Shown here one piece after another: positions 10,376 through 22,692 of a DNA stretch of 64,000 bases. The stretch spans positions 1,488,001 to 1,552,000 of the forward strand of contig JACDTU010000001.1 in the NCBI GenBank assembly GCA_022376465.1, read 5' to 3'. This stretch comes from Cubamyces lactineus (taxonomy: Eukaryota; Basidiomycota; Agaricomycetes; Polyporales; Polyporaceae). A program made the position numbers and the translations under genes. Every line of letters starts with the position of its first letter. Positions within the stretch are counted from its first letter, which is position 1. The notes under the pieces were generated by a model, which was given only the letters and a program-made list of their open reading frames with translations, ran no database searches and was not told the DNA's origin.

Positions 10376-11145
10376 GGCTTAGACGATTAGCGGTGGTAGG
10401 CGTGGTAGTGGTACAAGGAGGAGAGGGAGAGGCAGCTGGTAGGGTTAGGAGTCCATTTCCTCTTGTACCTCTCATCGATGATGCATGTGACATCATCTGC
10501 CCTTTCCTTATTCCGCCTCTCTGCAAGACACGGTCCAGCTCTCATTGGACCCGGCATCTCCCGACGTTTCCCCGCACTGCGTCTCGCAACAGGCGCCCGT
10601 CGTTTCTCCGTCCATGTGCACATATCGCATCCATCGCTCACGTCCTCTGCTCGCTTTCGGCTGATCGTCCTCGTCTTTCGCCCCGTATCTCCCGTCTCGG
10701 TCCCCGCGTATCCTTTCTCGCCGCACAAGGCGCCCTCTAGATCCGCGCACGCCGTCAAACGTGTCGTCTTTCCTGGCCACTCACTCTCGTACCGCAGCTT
10801 CCTTCTTTCTCTTATCATGCCATCCGAGTCCCTAGGCCTCTGCCGACGCGCCGTGTCACAGACGTGACCGGATGTGACCGGACGCGTCTGGATCGCCCAG
10901 CGGTGCCCACATGCAAATGCTTCCGCCCGACATTCGCACCTTCTCTCGGCGATACCTGTGCTGTGCGATGATCTTCACGTCAACTTGACCTCAGGCTTTC
11001 ATCGTCGTGTATAACGGCGCAGACAGTTGAGATGCGTGCGGCGGCCCGAAACACATACCATGTCCATTCCAATCATGCTACTGATACAACATAGTCTTCA
11101 AATGCACTTCTTTCTTGTATGCTCTCCTAGACAAGCAAGACACAT
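10376..11145. other. TPS1 promoter region
   Basis: This separates two minus-strand genes and must hold the TPS1 promoter and the 3' UTR of the Rieske-FAD gene. It contains pyrimidine-rich tracts and the GTGACCGGA direct repeat. No gene is seen. Confidence 0.5.
10864..10882. repeat. Direct repeat GTGACCGGA x2, 10-bp period
   Basis: Two identical 9-mers start exactly one DNA turn apart (10864 and 10874), about 490 bp upstream of the TPS1 ATG and directly next to an ACGCGT. The spacing suits two factors side by side on one helix face. Function inferred only. Confidence 0.4.
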
Positions 11146-13820
11146 TCACGCTACCTTCGGCCTAGCGTTGACCGTCGATAGATCGACAGAAAGGACATCC
11201 TACCGTAGTGTGCGCGCTGAGCAATCGTCACGTCAATGAAGGACACTAAAGGCTCACCTTCCCAGCTTTGATCTCAGCAGCAGAGGGCATCAGGCCGAGC
11301 CGCAGAAGCTCGGAGCCCTTCATCACAGCCGGGTCCCGTTGCATACTGTGGGTCGTCTGGTTAGAAGCTATCGCTAAGCCATATGCTAATTACTCACCTA
11401 GCCATCGCGACGATCTTACCCTCCTTCGCGTAATACGCGATGAACTGTGCCACACAAGAATGAGTGCAACGGACTTCTTGGCTGAGGCTATACGAACCTT
11501 CATCTCTTCGGGGTTGCCGTCTATGATAATGTCGTCATATCCAGCTCCGACACCGCAGTAGCGCAGCTGCTGGCCCTCTACGCAGCATGATGCATGCATG
11601 AGCCATTGCGCAGGCAGATGAGAACCCAGTGCGAGGACACTCACGTGCACTCCAGAACACGGGAACCTTTACGAATGGTTGACCCTTGCCTTCTGCGATA
11701 GTCTTACCGACCGCGCGGCCATGGTTGCCTGCGACCTAGTACCCCCACAAGTGGTGAGCAACCGCCACCTCTGCTACACTGATTGTGTCAGCTCACGTTC
11801 CAGTGCTCAATCCGCCTGAGCTCGCCAGTTCCGGGCTGAGGGTACATCGCAATATCACCTATGACTAGTTCAGCATAGCTCACCGCATCATAAATTGTCT
11901 AGGATCACATACCGATGGCGTATACATTGTCGATGCCCTTGACACGCAAGTACTCGTCGACGTGCACGGCACCGCCCTTGTCGACGACCTGCTCGAAGCC
12001 CTTGCTGCTCTTCAAATATTCTGTCGCCGGGGCAACACCCACGCCCATGACGACCACGTCTGCAGGGAGCGTCGTGCGCTGGCCTGTGCTTGACGTGACG
12101 ACGACGGCGCCAGCCTGCGACGGGTCTGACTCTGACGGTATGATCTTCTCGACCTTGGACTGCATGTGGAACTTGACGCCCTTGGATTCATGGAACTGTG
12201 GGGGATATCCTTCTCAGAAACGGTTGGAATGCGGAGACGGGTATTGTAACTGTACCTTCTTCAATCCCGCACCAACCTCCTTACCGAGGACGAGCTCGAA
12301 GGGGAACTCTTCCTGGCCTACGACATCGATGGAAGCCAGTTTGCGCGACGTGACTGCGACTACGAGCTCCATACTAATGAACGAGGAACCGATCACAACG
12401 AGGCGCTTTCCCTCCTTCACCGCTACATTCCGAAGGCAGTAAGCACCAAAACCTTGTGAGGTTCCATATTCGCTACTTACCAGCATCAATCTTCTTCGCG
12501 TCCTCGACACCTCTCAAGGTGAGGACGTTCGCGAGGTCCTTGCCCTCGATAGGCAGACGGCGAGGCACACCGCCGCTGGCGAGGACGAGGGTCTCGTACG
12601 GTACGCGCTCCCGAGACGCACCCACCACCACTTCCTTCGAAACAATGTCGACGCCGGAGACCTCGACGCCCGAGCGGTAATCGACGCCATATTTGGAGCG
12701 CAGGTCGGCAAGAGAGCGCCATTCTAGCTTGGCAGGATCAGTCACAAGGGCCTTGCTCAGCTTCGTCCTGCAATAGACGAGACGGGACATTCAGTTCATC
12801 GTTAACGAGCTTCGACATGGGCGGATCCAACCCACCTATCTATAGGCGCGTACTGCTCCTTGGAGAGGACCGTGATAGGACCGTTGTAACCGTGCTAGAA
12901 GTACCGGTGAACATGTGTGTTGCTTGGGAGCACCGTTATCACTTACCTCACGAAGGCTTTCTATGCAGTGGAACGCGCCGCTACCACCGCCGACAATCAC
13001 GACGCCCTTGCCCTGTCCGGTAGGAGCACTGCTACCGGTTGCGAGCAGCTTAGGCTGGCGTGACTTATTGGCGCTGGTGGTGTTTGCAGGATCGGCGGTG
13101 ACGTTGATCTTGCCGTTCACAATTTCTGCTTTGAACGAGTGCAGCGCCGTGGGCGCCGGCGCATCCTCTGCATGGGATATAAGTTTATGGGTATAGTGGA
13201 TCGCTTTGTGAGTAATGCGGCGCACCGATGTCGCCCGTGCACACATTGAAGCACGCTGTGAAGAGTAAGAATTGAGCCCGGATTCCTCAAGTGCCGTGAA
13301 AGTACGCATATATGCGAATGCGTACGCCCTCCACTCACCGCCATGCCACGGGCTAACGTCAAGAGTGTGAGTGTCGGACTGATACCCGGGTGAGCTTGAG
13401 ATGCAGTTACTCACCAGACTACACGGCCGTCCGCAGTGAGAACGCCCTTTGCGAGAGGCGCCCCATAGTGGGTACAGAATGCACTTGTAGCATGTATCTT
13501 GTCGCCGAGGCGAGAGAGCAAGACTTTGCCATCCTCGAAAGGCACTTCCTTCCTGTGTACCGGTCCTCGTCAGTACTTGGACTGCTTGACATAGACATGA
13601 GCTATGATTGGTTCATGGCTGGAGGCCGCTACGCCGGGTGGTAGAGCGCCCATATATTGCCCGCGATCGACGCGCAGCAGGCACCTTTCGACAACCATTG
13701 TATTGCTCTCAAGGACGCCTATATCCAGCTCGATGCTGTAATCATCACGGCCGCGACGACTCACATCTCTCCGTCCTTCAGCTCGGACGCGTCGAGCACG
13801 GCAATCGTCTTCTGGGACAT
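11146..13820 (-). CDS. Rieske-FAD oxidoreductase (AIF-like, AIFM3 type)
   Basis: A two-domain NAD(P)H-FAD oxidoreductase of 566 residues with an N-terminal Rieske [2Fe-2S] domain. Sixteen exons: 13820-13764, 13707-13685, 13552-13415, 13352-13339, 13255-13226, 13167-12947, 12894-12836, 12767-12481, 12422-12256, 12195-11913, 11858-11797, 11735-11645, 11577-11498, 11444-11398, 11345-11258, 11199-11146. The Rieske ligands are CTH in exon 3 and CPWHG, rebuilt from a 14-nt exon and its neighbours. The FAD fingerprint is VVIVGGGSGAFH, the second nucleotide site is LVVIGSSFISME, and the C-terminal FAD contact region is NVYAIGDIAMYP. The chain ends DVLSVDLSTVNARPKVA. Exon 2 (23 nt) is the least certain; it was placed to keep frame. 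No presequence is evident. It may reduce a ferredoxin-like or quinone partner; partner unknown. Confidence 0.88.
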
Positions 13821-14297
13821 TCTTCTGAGCGCGATGAGTGGTTGGAGGGTGCTGGGAGGGGGTGGTGGTCTGCGAGAGAGGAGATGAGAGCTGATAAATC
13901 TCAGGTTGAGGGCGCGGTGAGAGCAGAGGCCAAGCATGGGCATGGCTCCCGCCGGCCGCAGCCCATTCATCGCATTTCAGGCCATCGCGAAACGCTCGGT
14001 GGGAATGACGTCGTCCACTGCTCTTGCCCACCTCTCCCAAACGCGCGCTTACACTCCCTCAGCCAATCGGATCGTCTCAATTAGAAGCCTCATATTCAAC
14101 GTTTCAACGCTTGCAGGGCATAGAGCGTCGAAGTACTTATAAGTAGGCTACCACCTGTACAATACTTAGTTTGGTACTGCAGGGACGCCGTATCAATGCA
14201 TAAAAATACAAAAAGATACCTGGGTTGACCACATGAAACTAAGATCGCGACATTCGGCCCTCTACTCTAGATCTATACCCCCATCCCAGGTCCTGGT
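13821..14297. other. Intergenic, Rieske-FAD promoter
   Basis: Contains the promoter of the Rieske-FAD gene and the 3' UTR of the MFS gene, both read leftwards. No additional gene seen. Confidence 0.5.
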
Positions 14298-16236
14298 TCA
14301 GCTGTTACTGTGCCTTTGTAGAGACGCAGGCAGCCAGTGTGATGCAACAACGCCTGCAACAGAGATTCCGCACATGATCCAGTACACGAGCGTGCCCGCA
14401 GCAAGATGATGCTCGAGGGTAGCGGAGAACAGAGACGATGCAAACGACGGAGCGATCGCTCGAACCGTCGAGGCAGTTGTTTGAGCAAGGCCGTTCGTAA
14501 TACCGAGAGCTTTTTGGTTTGGCGCTGCGTCGCTGATATATATGAAAACACAACCTGGCCGTACGGGAGTCCGTGAGATCCCAGCTATTGCATTTGATGA
14601 TCAAGGAAGTGGCTTACCCCATGTCATGAACGTTCCAACGTACGCCACCCATTGCAGCACGACCAACGCCCACGCAGCCGTGCCGACCTTTCCCTCCCGC
14701 TTCACCACGAAGCTGAGCAAAGGGAACAGCGCATACACGACAAAGTACATCGCAAAGGAGCACCCGTACAGCCTCTTCGACCCGAACTTGCGCTGCATGT
14801 ACGGGAACGTGAAGATCTGGATCGCGCCCCCGACGCACCCGCCGATGCCCTGGATGACGCCGATGGTGAAGGACGAGAAGCCGAGCCCGCCGAGGTCGAT
14901 GCTCGTGGAGTACATGAGCGGCACGAGGACGATGACGCTTTGGTCTGTGAGCGCGAGGAAGCCGTAGTTGAGAATGGGGTAGAGGACTCGCGGGACGAGG
15001 ATGGTGCGCAGACCAACAGGCTGATTGTCCGCTTGAGTTTCCGCAATTCGGACGTCGGCCTGTACCTCCGTTTTGATGTCCTCCTTGGGTTCTGTGGCTG
15101 GTTCTTGCGAAGTTGATCGCGTTTCTTCTACTATGCGAGTATGGGGCTCCTGAGCTCTTTCCAAGTCCCTTGGCGCGGGCTCCGCATCTGCTAGAGGAGG
15201 TAGATTGCTCTCGAGTTTGCTATTGGGGGCACGGTGCAACGTCTGCTCAGCAGGTCAGTATGGTGGTTCCTAGAGCTGCGAACCGTACGGCCAATCGCCA
15301 ACTTACCTCTTTCATACCCACTAAGGCGAACAGGAATGCGCTGATGGAAATACATGCGACTATGATGCAGGGTAAGAAATACGGATACGTCGTCCAGAAC
15401 GTAGAGCCACGGAATCCAGGCCAACGCGCAGCCGGCGTCGCAAAGATGCCTCCGATCATAGGCCTATGTGGTAGTAAGTTTTCGCACACGCATTGCTATC
15501 TAGATGCACATCGACGCACCCAAGCGTCGAGCCTAAGGACCAGATCATGGGCATGAACGCGAACCCCCTCGCGCGATTCGTGTGGTCTGTGATCTCCGCC
15601 ATCATGCTCTTTGTGACGCCGATGTTCCCATTCAGTGCGCCTTCTGCGCACCGACTCAGGATGACGGCCCAATATTGTCGTGACAGCCCAAAGCCAATCA
15701 TGGATAGCGTGAGTCCGAGAAGACCACCGAGGAGGACGGGTTTGCGTCCAATTCGGTCTGACGCGCGGCCCCATTGAAGTACGCAGATCGCTTCGACTGC
15801 ATAGAAGCACGACTCCTAACAGATGGGAGGCGCGTTCAGTGACAAGTAAACGTTCGGATGCAGCACAACGTACGACAAGACCTGCAAAGTATCCAGTCTT
15901 GCGCTCGTCCCCGCCGGTAACACCTGTCTGGCGCACGAGCTGGTTGACGAATGGGTAGATCACGGTTGAGGTGATCGGCTCTGCTAGTTGTAGGTACAAG
16001 AGGATGAAGAGCTGTAGCTTCGGAAGAGGGGTTTCTTTGACGGCTTCAACTGACTGCTCAGGACCTCCTGCGCTCGAAGATGGTCGTTCATCAACATCGT
16101 GCCCATCGACATGGAGGACTTGGTCCTGCCTTGTCGGTGTTTGGGACGGCGTAGTCTCGTTCGGCGCGTGCTCGGTAGCACCGATATTGTCCATAGGTAT
16201 GGGTGGGTGATCGCCGTCGAGCACCGACTTTCCCAT
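14298..16236 (-). CDS. MFS transporter (DHA1-like)
   Basis: A major facilitator superfamily membrane carrier of 565 residues. Exons: 16236-15874, 15815-15520, 15463-15307, 15242-14618, 14554-14298. A cytosolic N-terminus of about 75 residues precedes TM1 (LQLFILLYLQLAEPI). The loop 2-3 motif A is GRASDRIGRKPVLLGG; motif LGSTLGPMIGG lies over the exon 2-3 junction, where DHA1 carriers have their antiporter motif C. A charged central loop of about 80 residues splits the two six-helix halves, and the second half ends WGCVFIYISDAAPNQ and LGITNGLAQTT. The start is supported by the dead copy at 22171, whose reading frame begins at the matching ATG. Substrate unknown; metabolite or drug export is typical. 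Confidence 0.9.
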
Positions 16237-17821
16237 CTTCGAGCACTTGATAGCTCCTGCGTCGGGGGCGCCTTGTTGGATCGCTTCGACACCACACTGC
16301 AAGCAAAAACGAAAATCGCTAGCGTTAGCCACGTTCCGCCGAGGAGTTAGCCTACGACCTCGGCGAACGACTCACGAATGCCGTGCCCGATGGCGCGGAC
16401 TCCCCTCAAACTTGCGACACTACGGTACGATGGCTCCCCATGTCTTCTCTTTGGAGTGACAGGCTGGGGACTGGCTGGCTACATAATATGACTCAGCTGC
16501 AGTCGTTGACCTAATCCCGCGGTTTCAAATAATGAGTTGTAGAAGCCCTCCGAATTTATGATCCCATGATCAGCCCCCGGCGTCGCCACAAGCGCCCATT
16601 GGTGGGCGAGCTGGACGATATCGTCCGACGTGTGCTTCCTACCGATGAACTTATAGGCTTATAGGCTCAAGATCAGTAGAGACGGATAGAGTGCCGAGGT
16701 CTAGCGTGAGTACCCTACACACCATAGATAGTTCGCAGGAGAATCTCTTCGAGAGCTTAGATGAAGTTGAACGGAGTAACCCATATAGTTTTTGAGAGAC
16801 TCTTGACCGTCCACAGAGTAGAATCAGGGCTGCACTCGGGATGATATTGTTGCACAAGGTAGGCAATGTGGCAACGAGCGTTTTATAGGGGGGTGCAAGT
16901 TGGAGGGTAGAACCATAGTCTCAGAGTTGACCAGTCACCATTGGAGAGCGACGCAATGAGATGCGCCGTCACTGGACCTCGGTGAAGGACAGTGAGTACT
17001 TGTTTGCTGTTCAGCCTATGCTAAGAAGCAGTACCGGTAGGTGTAGAGGTCCTCGCACACGGGTGGTACGTACTGTATGGAGGCTGTTACATCACGGTCA
17101 CCCGAGCGGCCTTGTTCTAGCAGCGCCTGACGATGAGCTAGGTAGCTGTTCGAATGGCTCCTATATGCCATTGTAGACTGAGAGTCGTGCTATGTCGGTG
17201 TCTGTATATCGTGCCGCCGTATCTGATGATCAACCTTCTCTGGGAACCTTGTGCGACGGCTGCTCTCACTCATCAGCACAGGTTGTCTGCGTGCACTGGT
17301 GGCGTGTAAACGAACTGCATGAATTTCAGTGTCGCTGCTGCAAAAGGGCATCGCACTCACCAATGCTGTTTAAATCGGCGTATCCCCGCATGCGAACGGG
17401 TACGGCTCCCAGCAAGAGAGAATGTAACTGCGAGCCGTGTACAACTTTACTTGCGACCTTGTGTTTACAAGGCATGGGATAACTTCTGGATCATGTCAGC
17501 GCCCGAGAGTTCAGGTCAGAAGCTCTCTCTAGATTGATACGATCAAGCTATATGTCGCAAATTGAAGGTTTGCAACGTGAGTGCCTGGGTGTATACAGTA
17601 CGGTAATGGCCAGTGTCAGGGAGAGTTAGACGCCGAGGGCCGCTGGGCGCCAAGGGGACGAGAGGGGGAGGATCCGCTCTGGTCTGGGCTGCTTTCTTGG
17701 ATAGACACTCTCCCTAATACTTGCTTGCTTCGATAGGTCCCTCCTCTTCCTCCCCCGTCGCTGTGCACGGGCTCAGCGCTCAGCTCCCACCTCTTCTTTC
17801 CCTCCTTCTCTCTCGTCCGCC
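16237..17821. other. Intergenic with a possible coding remnant
   Basis: Between the divergent MFS and Bsd2 genes. A minus-strand frame from about 16658 to the TAG at 16479 reads like natural protein (for example GRKHTSDDIVQLAHQW) but has no start and I do not recognise it. The last 150 bp before 17822 is a pyrimidine-rich leader of the Bsd2 gene. Nothing else stands out. Confidence 0.4.
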
Positions 17822-19634
17822 ATGCCAGTCCCATACGCACCCCTCGTCAACCCACGCTACGCCCCGGAGGCCGCGCAGCGCGAACTAGAGGATGCTTTCG
17901 ACTCCGAGGACGAAGGCCAGGACTCGTCCGAATCCACTCCCTTGACACGCTCCCTCCCACCTCGCACGGACTCCCATACGCATCCCCCGCTTGATGCTGA
18001 TCATGCCTTCCCCTCGCCTGCTCCGACGACGACCCCCAACACTGCTGCAAGCGGCGTATATGACTTTGAGCGTGAATACGACACTGATTACGACTACGCT
18101 CGGCCACCGCCTGGCTCTCCCCCGGGTCCGTCTGCCAGGGCGCTCCCGAACGACTACGGTAACTCGAACGGCCTGCTTCCTACCGGGCCTGTGCAGCCCC
18201 CACGAACCAGGTCAGGGCCACAGCTACGAGTCCCTTTCTGGCGCAAAGCCGTCGGCGCACTGCTGCCCCAGCATTATGTCCGTGTGCCGACCGAAGAGGC
18301 TCCCGCCCCCCGCGTACTTGGTGGCGGAACCGAAAACGACGGTGTGTTCGCGAACGTGAGCGCAAAGCCATCGAAGCCGATAAGGGTCACCGACTTGGAC
18401 GGAAACGTCCATCTCGTCCCGGAGGAAGTGCAGAAGGAAACTCCGCCCGTACGTTCTCATTCATTATTTGATTCTAATCGACAGCTATTTTATTTCCATT
18501 GAATGAATGCAATATGTCGTTGTCCCTCGTTAATGCTTCGTTTGACTACAACGGCGGACCGCTCTTGTACATATGTTGTATTGATGCTGACATATTGCCC
18601 TTCCACCGTAGTCATACGCTGAGGCCCAGGCCGACGCCGTACCACCCTATTGGGAGACGACCGTACACGCCCCTGCCGCGGCGTTCGACCCGAATGCATT
18701 TATGATCGTGGACGACCTCCCTTCAGGCTCGGTCCTCTCCTTCATTGCCACAGCCTTCGTCTCGTTCTTCTTCCAATTTGCCGGTTTCGTGCTCACGTAC
18801 CTCCTCCACACGACGCACGCCGCCAAGTACGGCTCTCGCGCCGGCCTCGGCCTCACCCTCATCCAGTATGGCCTCATCCAATACGGCGGCTCGTTCGGCC
18901 GCATGCCGGGCGGTGGCGTCGAAACTGGCTTGGAGGGCGCGGCGGACGGTTCTGCTGCAGCGGCGGCGGCCTCTGAGGACGCGATAAGCTCGTTGACGAT
19001 TGAGGAAACGGTTGCGCGGTTGAACAGCAGTCGGCTTGCGGACATGGTCAAGAACGGGACCTTCGATTACACTTCGTTCAACGCCACGGACCCAAGTACG
19101 GTATTCGACATCCAGTTTGCGGTCACCTCGCGGGACTGGATCGCGCTCATTCTCATGACCCTCGGTCAGTACTGAATTTGCCCTTTATTGGTATCTCCCG
19201 TATTATCAGGGCAGGGCACTGTATGCTAACCGTATTACCCTATTCATGCATATTATGATAATACAGGCTGGTTCCTCCTTCTCTCTTCCTGCGTCGGCTT
19301 CTACCGCGTGAAGCGATGGGAGAACGCAGTCCGCGTCGCGTCCCTTCCCGCGGAGCCGCTCACGCCCGAGCAGCGCCGGCACGACGAGCAGGTCCGGCGC
19401 AACATCGAGGCCGCGTTCGGGTTCGTCGGCCTCGACCCCGAGGACGACGTCCCGCTTGCCCACGCAGCACGTGGCGCAGGCGCCGGCAACGACAATGGCA
19501 ACGAAGGGGCCGTGCCAGACGACGCAGACGACGCTATGGCGGGGCTGGACGAGAACGAGAGGCGACGTGCGCGCGAGTTGGCGGAGGCCGAGATGAGGTT
19601 GACAAGAACGCTTCAGGCGGCGGGGCTGTTGTAG
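17822..19634 (+). CDS. BSD2: Bsd2/NDFIP-type Rsp5 adaptor protein
   Basis: A 515-residue integral membrane protein of the Bsd2/NDFIP family, which sits in ER, Golgi and endosome membranes and recruits Rsp5/NEDD4 ubiquitin ligases to cargo such as metal transporters. Exons are 17822-18448, 18612-19164 and 19267-19634. The first 200 residues are acidic and Pro/Ser-rich. The PY motif PPYWETT directly precedes the membrane region, as in the family. Three hydrophobic spans follow: SVLSFIATAFVSFFFQFAGF, a short one near GLTLIQYGLIQYGG, and DWIALILMTLGWFLLLSS, which is split by intron 2. The C-terminal tail is charged (DENERRRARELAEAE). The length is greater than yeast Bsd2 because of the disordered ends. 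Confidence 0.87.
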
Positions 19635-19833
19635 CCCTGTCCCCTAGTCTATCGGTCCTATCGACAGGTCGGTATTGTAAGCGCCGGTACCGATTATATC
19701 TTGATTATGTTCATACTCAGTCTTCTGGTACTACACTGCGCTGCATGTCATTTCGATCTCTGGTTGTACTAGTACTGATCACGTTGCGCCGTCGCATCCC
19801 AACAGCTTGCAGTTCTCCTTGTCAAGCTTGGCA

Positions 19834-20315
19834 ATGCACGACCTGTCCAATATCCGTCACGAGTTCATCGACCTTTGCATGGCTGCTCGCAACAACATCG
19901 TCGATGCACACGTTGCTTCGTTCCAGCCTCTCTCGACCTCTCAACCGCTTGTAGTATGGATCGCGGTACCATCCAAACATGGGAAATAGGAGGGCAGTAG
20001 TGAGTTTTCTCGGCTATATGCAGCGGTATGTACTGTGTGAGATAGTCGCACAACACCCTTTGATGACAGCTCCAAGGACACGACGGGTCTGCCATCACTG
20101 CAGACCATACCGTCATGAGGCTCCCTAAGAGATTGAATAAGGGCATTTACTACTTCATGGAACACGTTTTCAGCGGCTCAGGAGACCGCGAAACCATGCT
20201 ATCGAAGGCAGATGTGATGCTACACATCCTTCCTTGCGACGCTCGCCGGATCGAAGAAAAACTGGCTGAAGCTGTGAAGAAGCTCTCGTCGACGCATAAC
20301 GCGACGTGTACGTAG
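19834..20315 (+). pseudogene. Broken PP2C-like gene, N-terminal fragment
   Basis: A truncated, decayed relative of the intact PP2C-like gene that starts 350 bp downstream. The first 33 codons (MHDLSNIRHEF, then AHVASFQPLS) align with MARLATDAR and VHTATFQP of that gene. The frame then shifts and stops. After a remnant intron comes a piece reading GSAITADHTVMRLPKRLN, parallel to TSATAEHTIAMLPQRLQ in the intact copy, and then AMLSKADV-like sequence. It ends at a TAG before any of the GDS, SDG or DDT metal motifs. It is a tandem duplicate that lost function. Confidence 0.75.
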
Positions 20316-20660
20316 TATATGCATAGAACTTGGTCGTACGTACATAATACATATCTACACAGTACAAATCTCGCTCGTTGCGAGTATTACCCATGATACA
20401 GTATTTTTCAAGGCTTATTTTTTCGAGGCTTATTTGAATTTCTGGGTGTTGTGGAGCGTTCAGCGTCAAAAGCGCGCGTCGGAGCGGCTGTCCAATCATT
20501 TCGAAAACAGCTGTACTCAGATTGCCCAGTGGCACGATGTAATCCGATAACATAAACATCTCTTAGAGCTCTCTATCTTGGCCTACTTCCACACCCGAAG
20601 TCATCCGCGCTTTGCTCCCCTGGCCTACCAACTGATCGTCGCTCCCGTATCCCGTCCACT
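20316..20660. other. Intergenic, PP2C promoter
   Basis: 345 bp between the broken and intact PP2C copies. It is AT-rich at 20390-20450 with two TCGAGGCTTATTT-like repeats (around 20410 and 20424). Presumed promoter; no gene. Confidence 0.45.
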
Positions 20661-22089
20661 ATGGCACGACTTGCAACCGACGCGCGCTCCAAACTCGCTC
20701 GTTTGTGCGTGGCTTCTAGTGATGTCAATATGAACGTACACACGGCCACTTTTCAACCTGTCGCCACTCGCCCGAACCAAGATCGGCTCGTAACTGATGC
20801 ATGGGACATAGCGGGGCAGCGATGGATTTTTCTAGCGATATGCGACGGTAGGACCTACCTGGATCTCGGCACATTGACACGTAACGAACATGACATGATC
20901 TAGGCCACGTAACTTCCGCCACTGCTGAGCATACCATTGCGATGTTGCCCCAACGATTACAGCAGGCACTGCATCGTTTCGTCACGCACAACGGTGCTAC
21001 TGAGCGCGAGGCCATGTTATCCAACGCAGATACGCTCTCGCGGATGCTTAGCGAGGCAGTCCGAAGATTTGACCAGGAGATCGGCGCAGCACTCAAGGAG
21101 ATCTGCCCAGAGCCTGAACATTTGACGGAGGCACAGAGCGAAGCCCTCGTCAAAGCGCATCATGCAGTCGTGCAGAGGGCTTACTCAGGCACAACCCTTG
21201 TCGCTGCTATAGTAAACGTCCCGAACCGTTGCGTCTGGACGCTTTGCGTGGGCGACTCTACCGTTGGTGCGTAGATTAAGGAGTCGATACTCGGAAATGT
21301 GGCTCACTACTACGGCATCCGATTCCAACCTCTATCGCAGGCATTACCTTCAAGAATCCGTCCGGACGACGTGAATGGAAATGCCTCTGTGAATACCACC
21401 GTCTGACCAATCCACGCGAGTATTTCCGCGTCGTCATGGCTCACCCTTTCAATGAACGACAAGTCTTAACTGAGAACGATCGTGTCCTGGGGCATATGGC
21501 GATGACTAGATGTACGTCGTCTGGGTTCTGCAACGTTTGGTCCTCATTCATAGCTTCTTACCCCATAGCTATAGGCGATCATGCAATGAAGCTCGATAAA
21601 CGCTTCTCGGAGCACATCTTTGAATACACAGCAGAGTCGAGGGAGAAGCTATGGTATCCGCTACCCGAGCTTATCAAAACCCCGCCCTACATGTCTTCGA
21701 AACCCTCTGTCCAGTTCCTCGACTTGGATTCTCTCTGGCACGCGCATCCGATCATTGTACTGTTCTCGGACGGGGTAGACTGCATAGTGCAGCACTACTA
21801 CTACGATGACCCGCAGATCCATAAGCCTTCCGTGGAGCCTGGCGAAGTAATCGCGAGCATTCTTGGCGATGGTCTGGACCGATGCAATGCCCAGCAGATT
21901 TTAGGTCATCCTCTGGAGACCCAGTGGAAAGGCGATGGTAACAAGGCGATCGAAGTCCTCGCGGACCTATTTGGTGGTACGGATGCCCAACGTATTTCTC
22001 ACATAGTAGACCCAGAGGGGTCTGCTAAACCAACCTTCCGCATTGACGATACAACGCTCATACTGTGCAATTTGACCGGCGAGAATTGA
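20661..22089 (+). CDS. PP2C-like protein phosphatase (pyruvate dehydrogenase phosphatase type)
   Basis: A 413-residue metal-dependent Ser/Thr phosphatase of the PPM/PP2C fold. Exons: 20661-20847, 20904-21266, 21341-21511, 21569-22089. The metal motifs are RPNQDR, then CDGH (the DGH pair, split by intron 1), VGDSTVG, SIGDHAMK (split by intron 3), LFSDGVDCIV and DDTTLIL. The segment TPPYMSSKPSVQFLDL, just before the SDG strand, parallels the TPPYLTAEP stretch of pyruvate dehydrogenase phosphatases, which sets this subgroup apart from plain fungal PP2Cs. No mitochondrial presequence is evident, so the substrate may not be PDH. All chelating aspartates appear present, so it is probably active. 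It sits next to a broken paralogue and the dead MFS copy. Confidence 0.85.
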
Positions 22090-22692
22090 CTCACTATACT
22101 CTCATGTGTACGTCACAGCCTTGGTTTCGAATGTTGCATCGTGATTATCGAAACTCTTAAGTGTATGTAAATGGAGAAGTCGACAGCGATCATCGTGGAC
22201 AATATCGGTGCTATCGATCGAGCACGGGCCGAACGTGACGCGTTGACGTCTCCCCCTCCGGTACTGTGAGACAGGACAAGGTGTTTACGAGCCCGTGTCG
22301 ATGGGCACGAAGTCGGCGAACAAGCGACTTCAGATCCCGGACGTGTCGAACAGTCGGTTGAGGCCGTCAAAGAAACACCTCTTCCGAAGCTACAGCTCTT
22401 CATCCTCCTTTACTCACAACTTGCAGAGCCGATTACTTTAACCGTGATCTAACCATTCGTCAACCAGCTTGTGCGCCAGACAGGTCACGGTGTTTCCGGC
22501 GGGGACGAGCGCAAGACTGGATACCTCGCAGGTTTTGTCGTACGTTGTACTGCATCTGAACGTTTCCCCCTCATTGAAGCCGGCTCTCATCTTCCAGGAA
22601 TCGTGCTTTTATGCAGTCGAAACGATCCGCGTACTCCAATGGGCCGCGGGTCCGAGTCCGACCGAATTGGACGCAAACCCGTCCTCCTCGGC

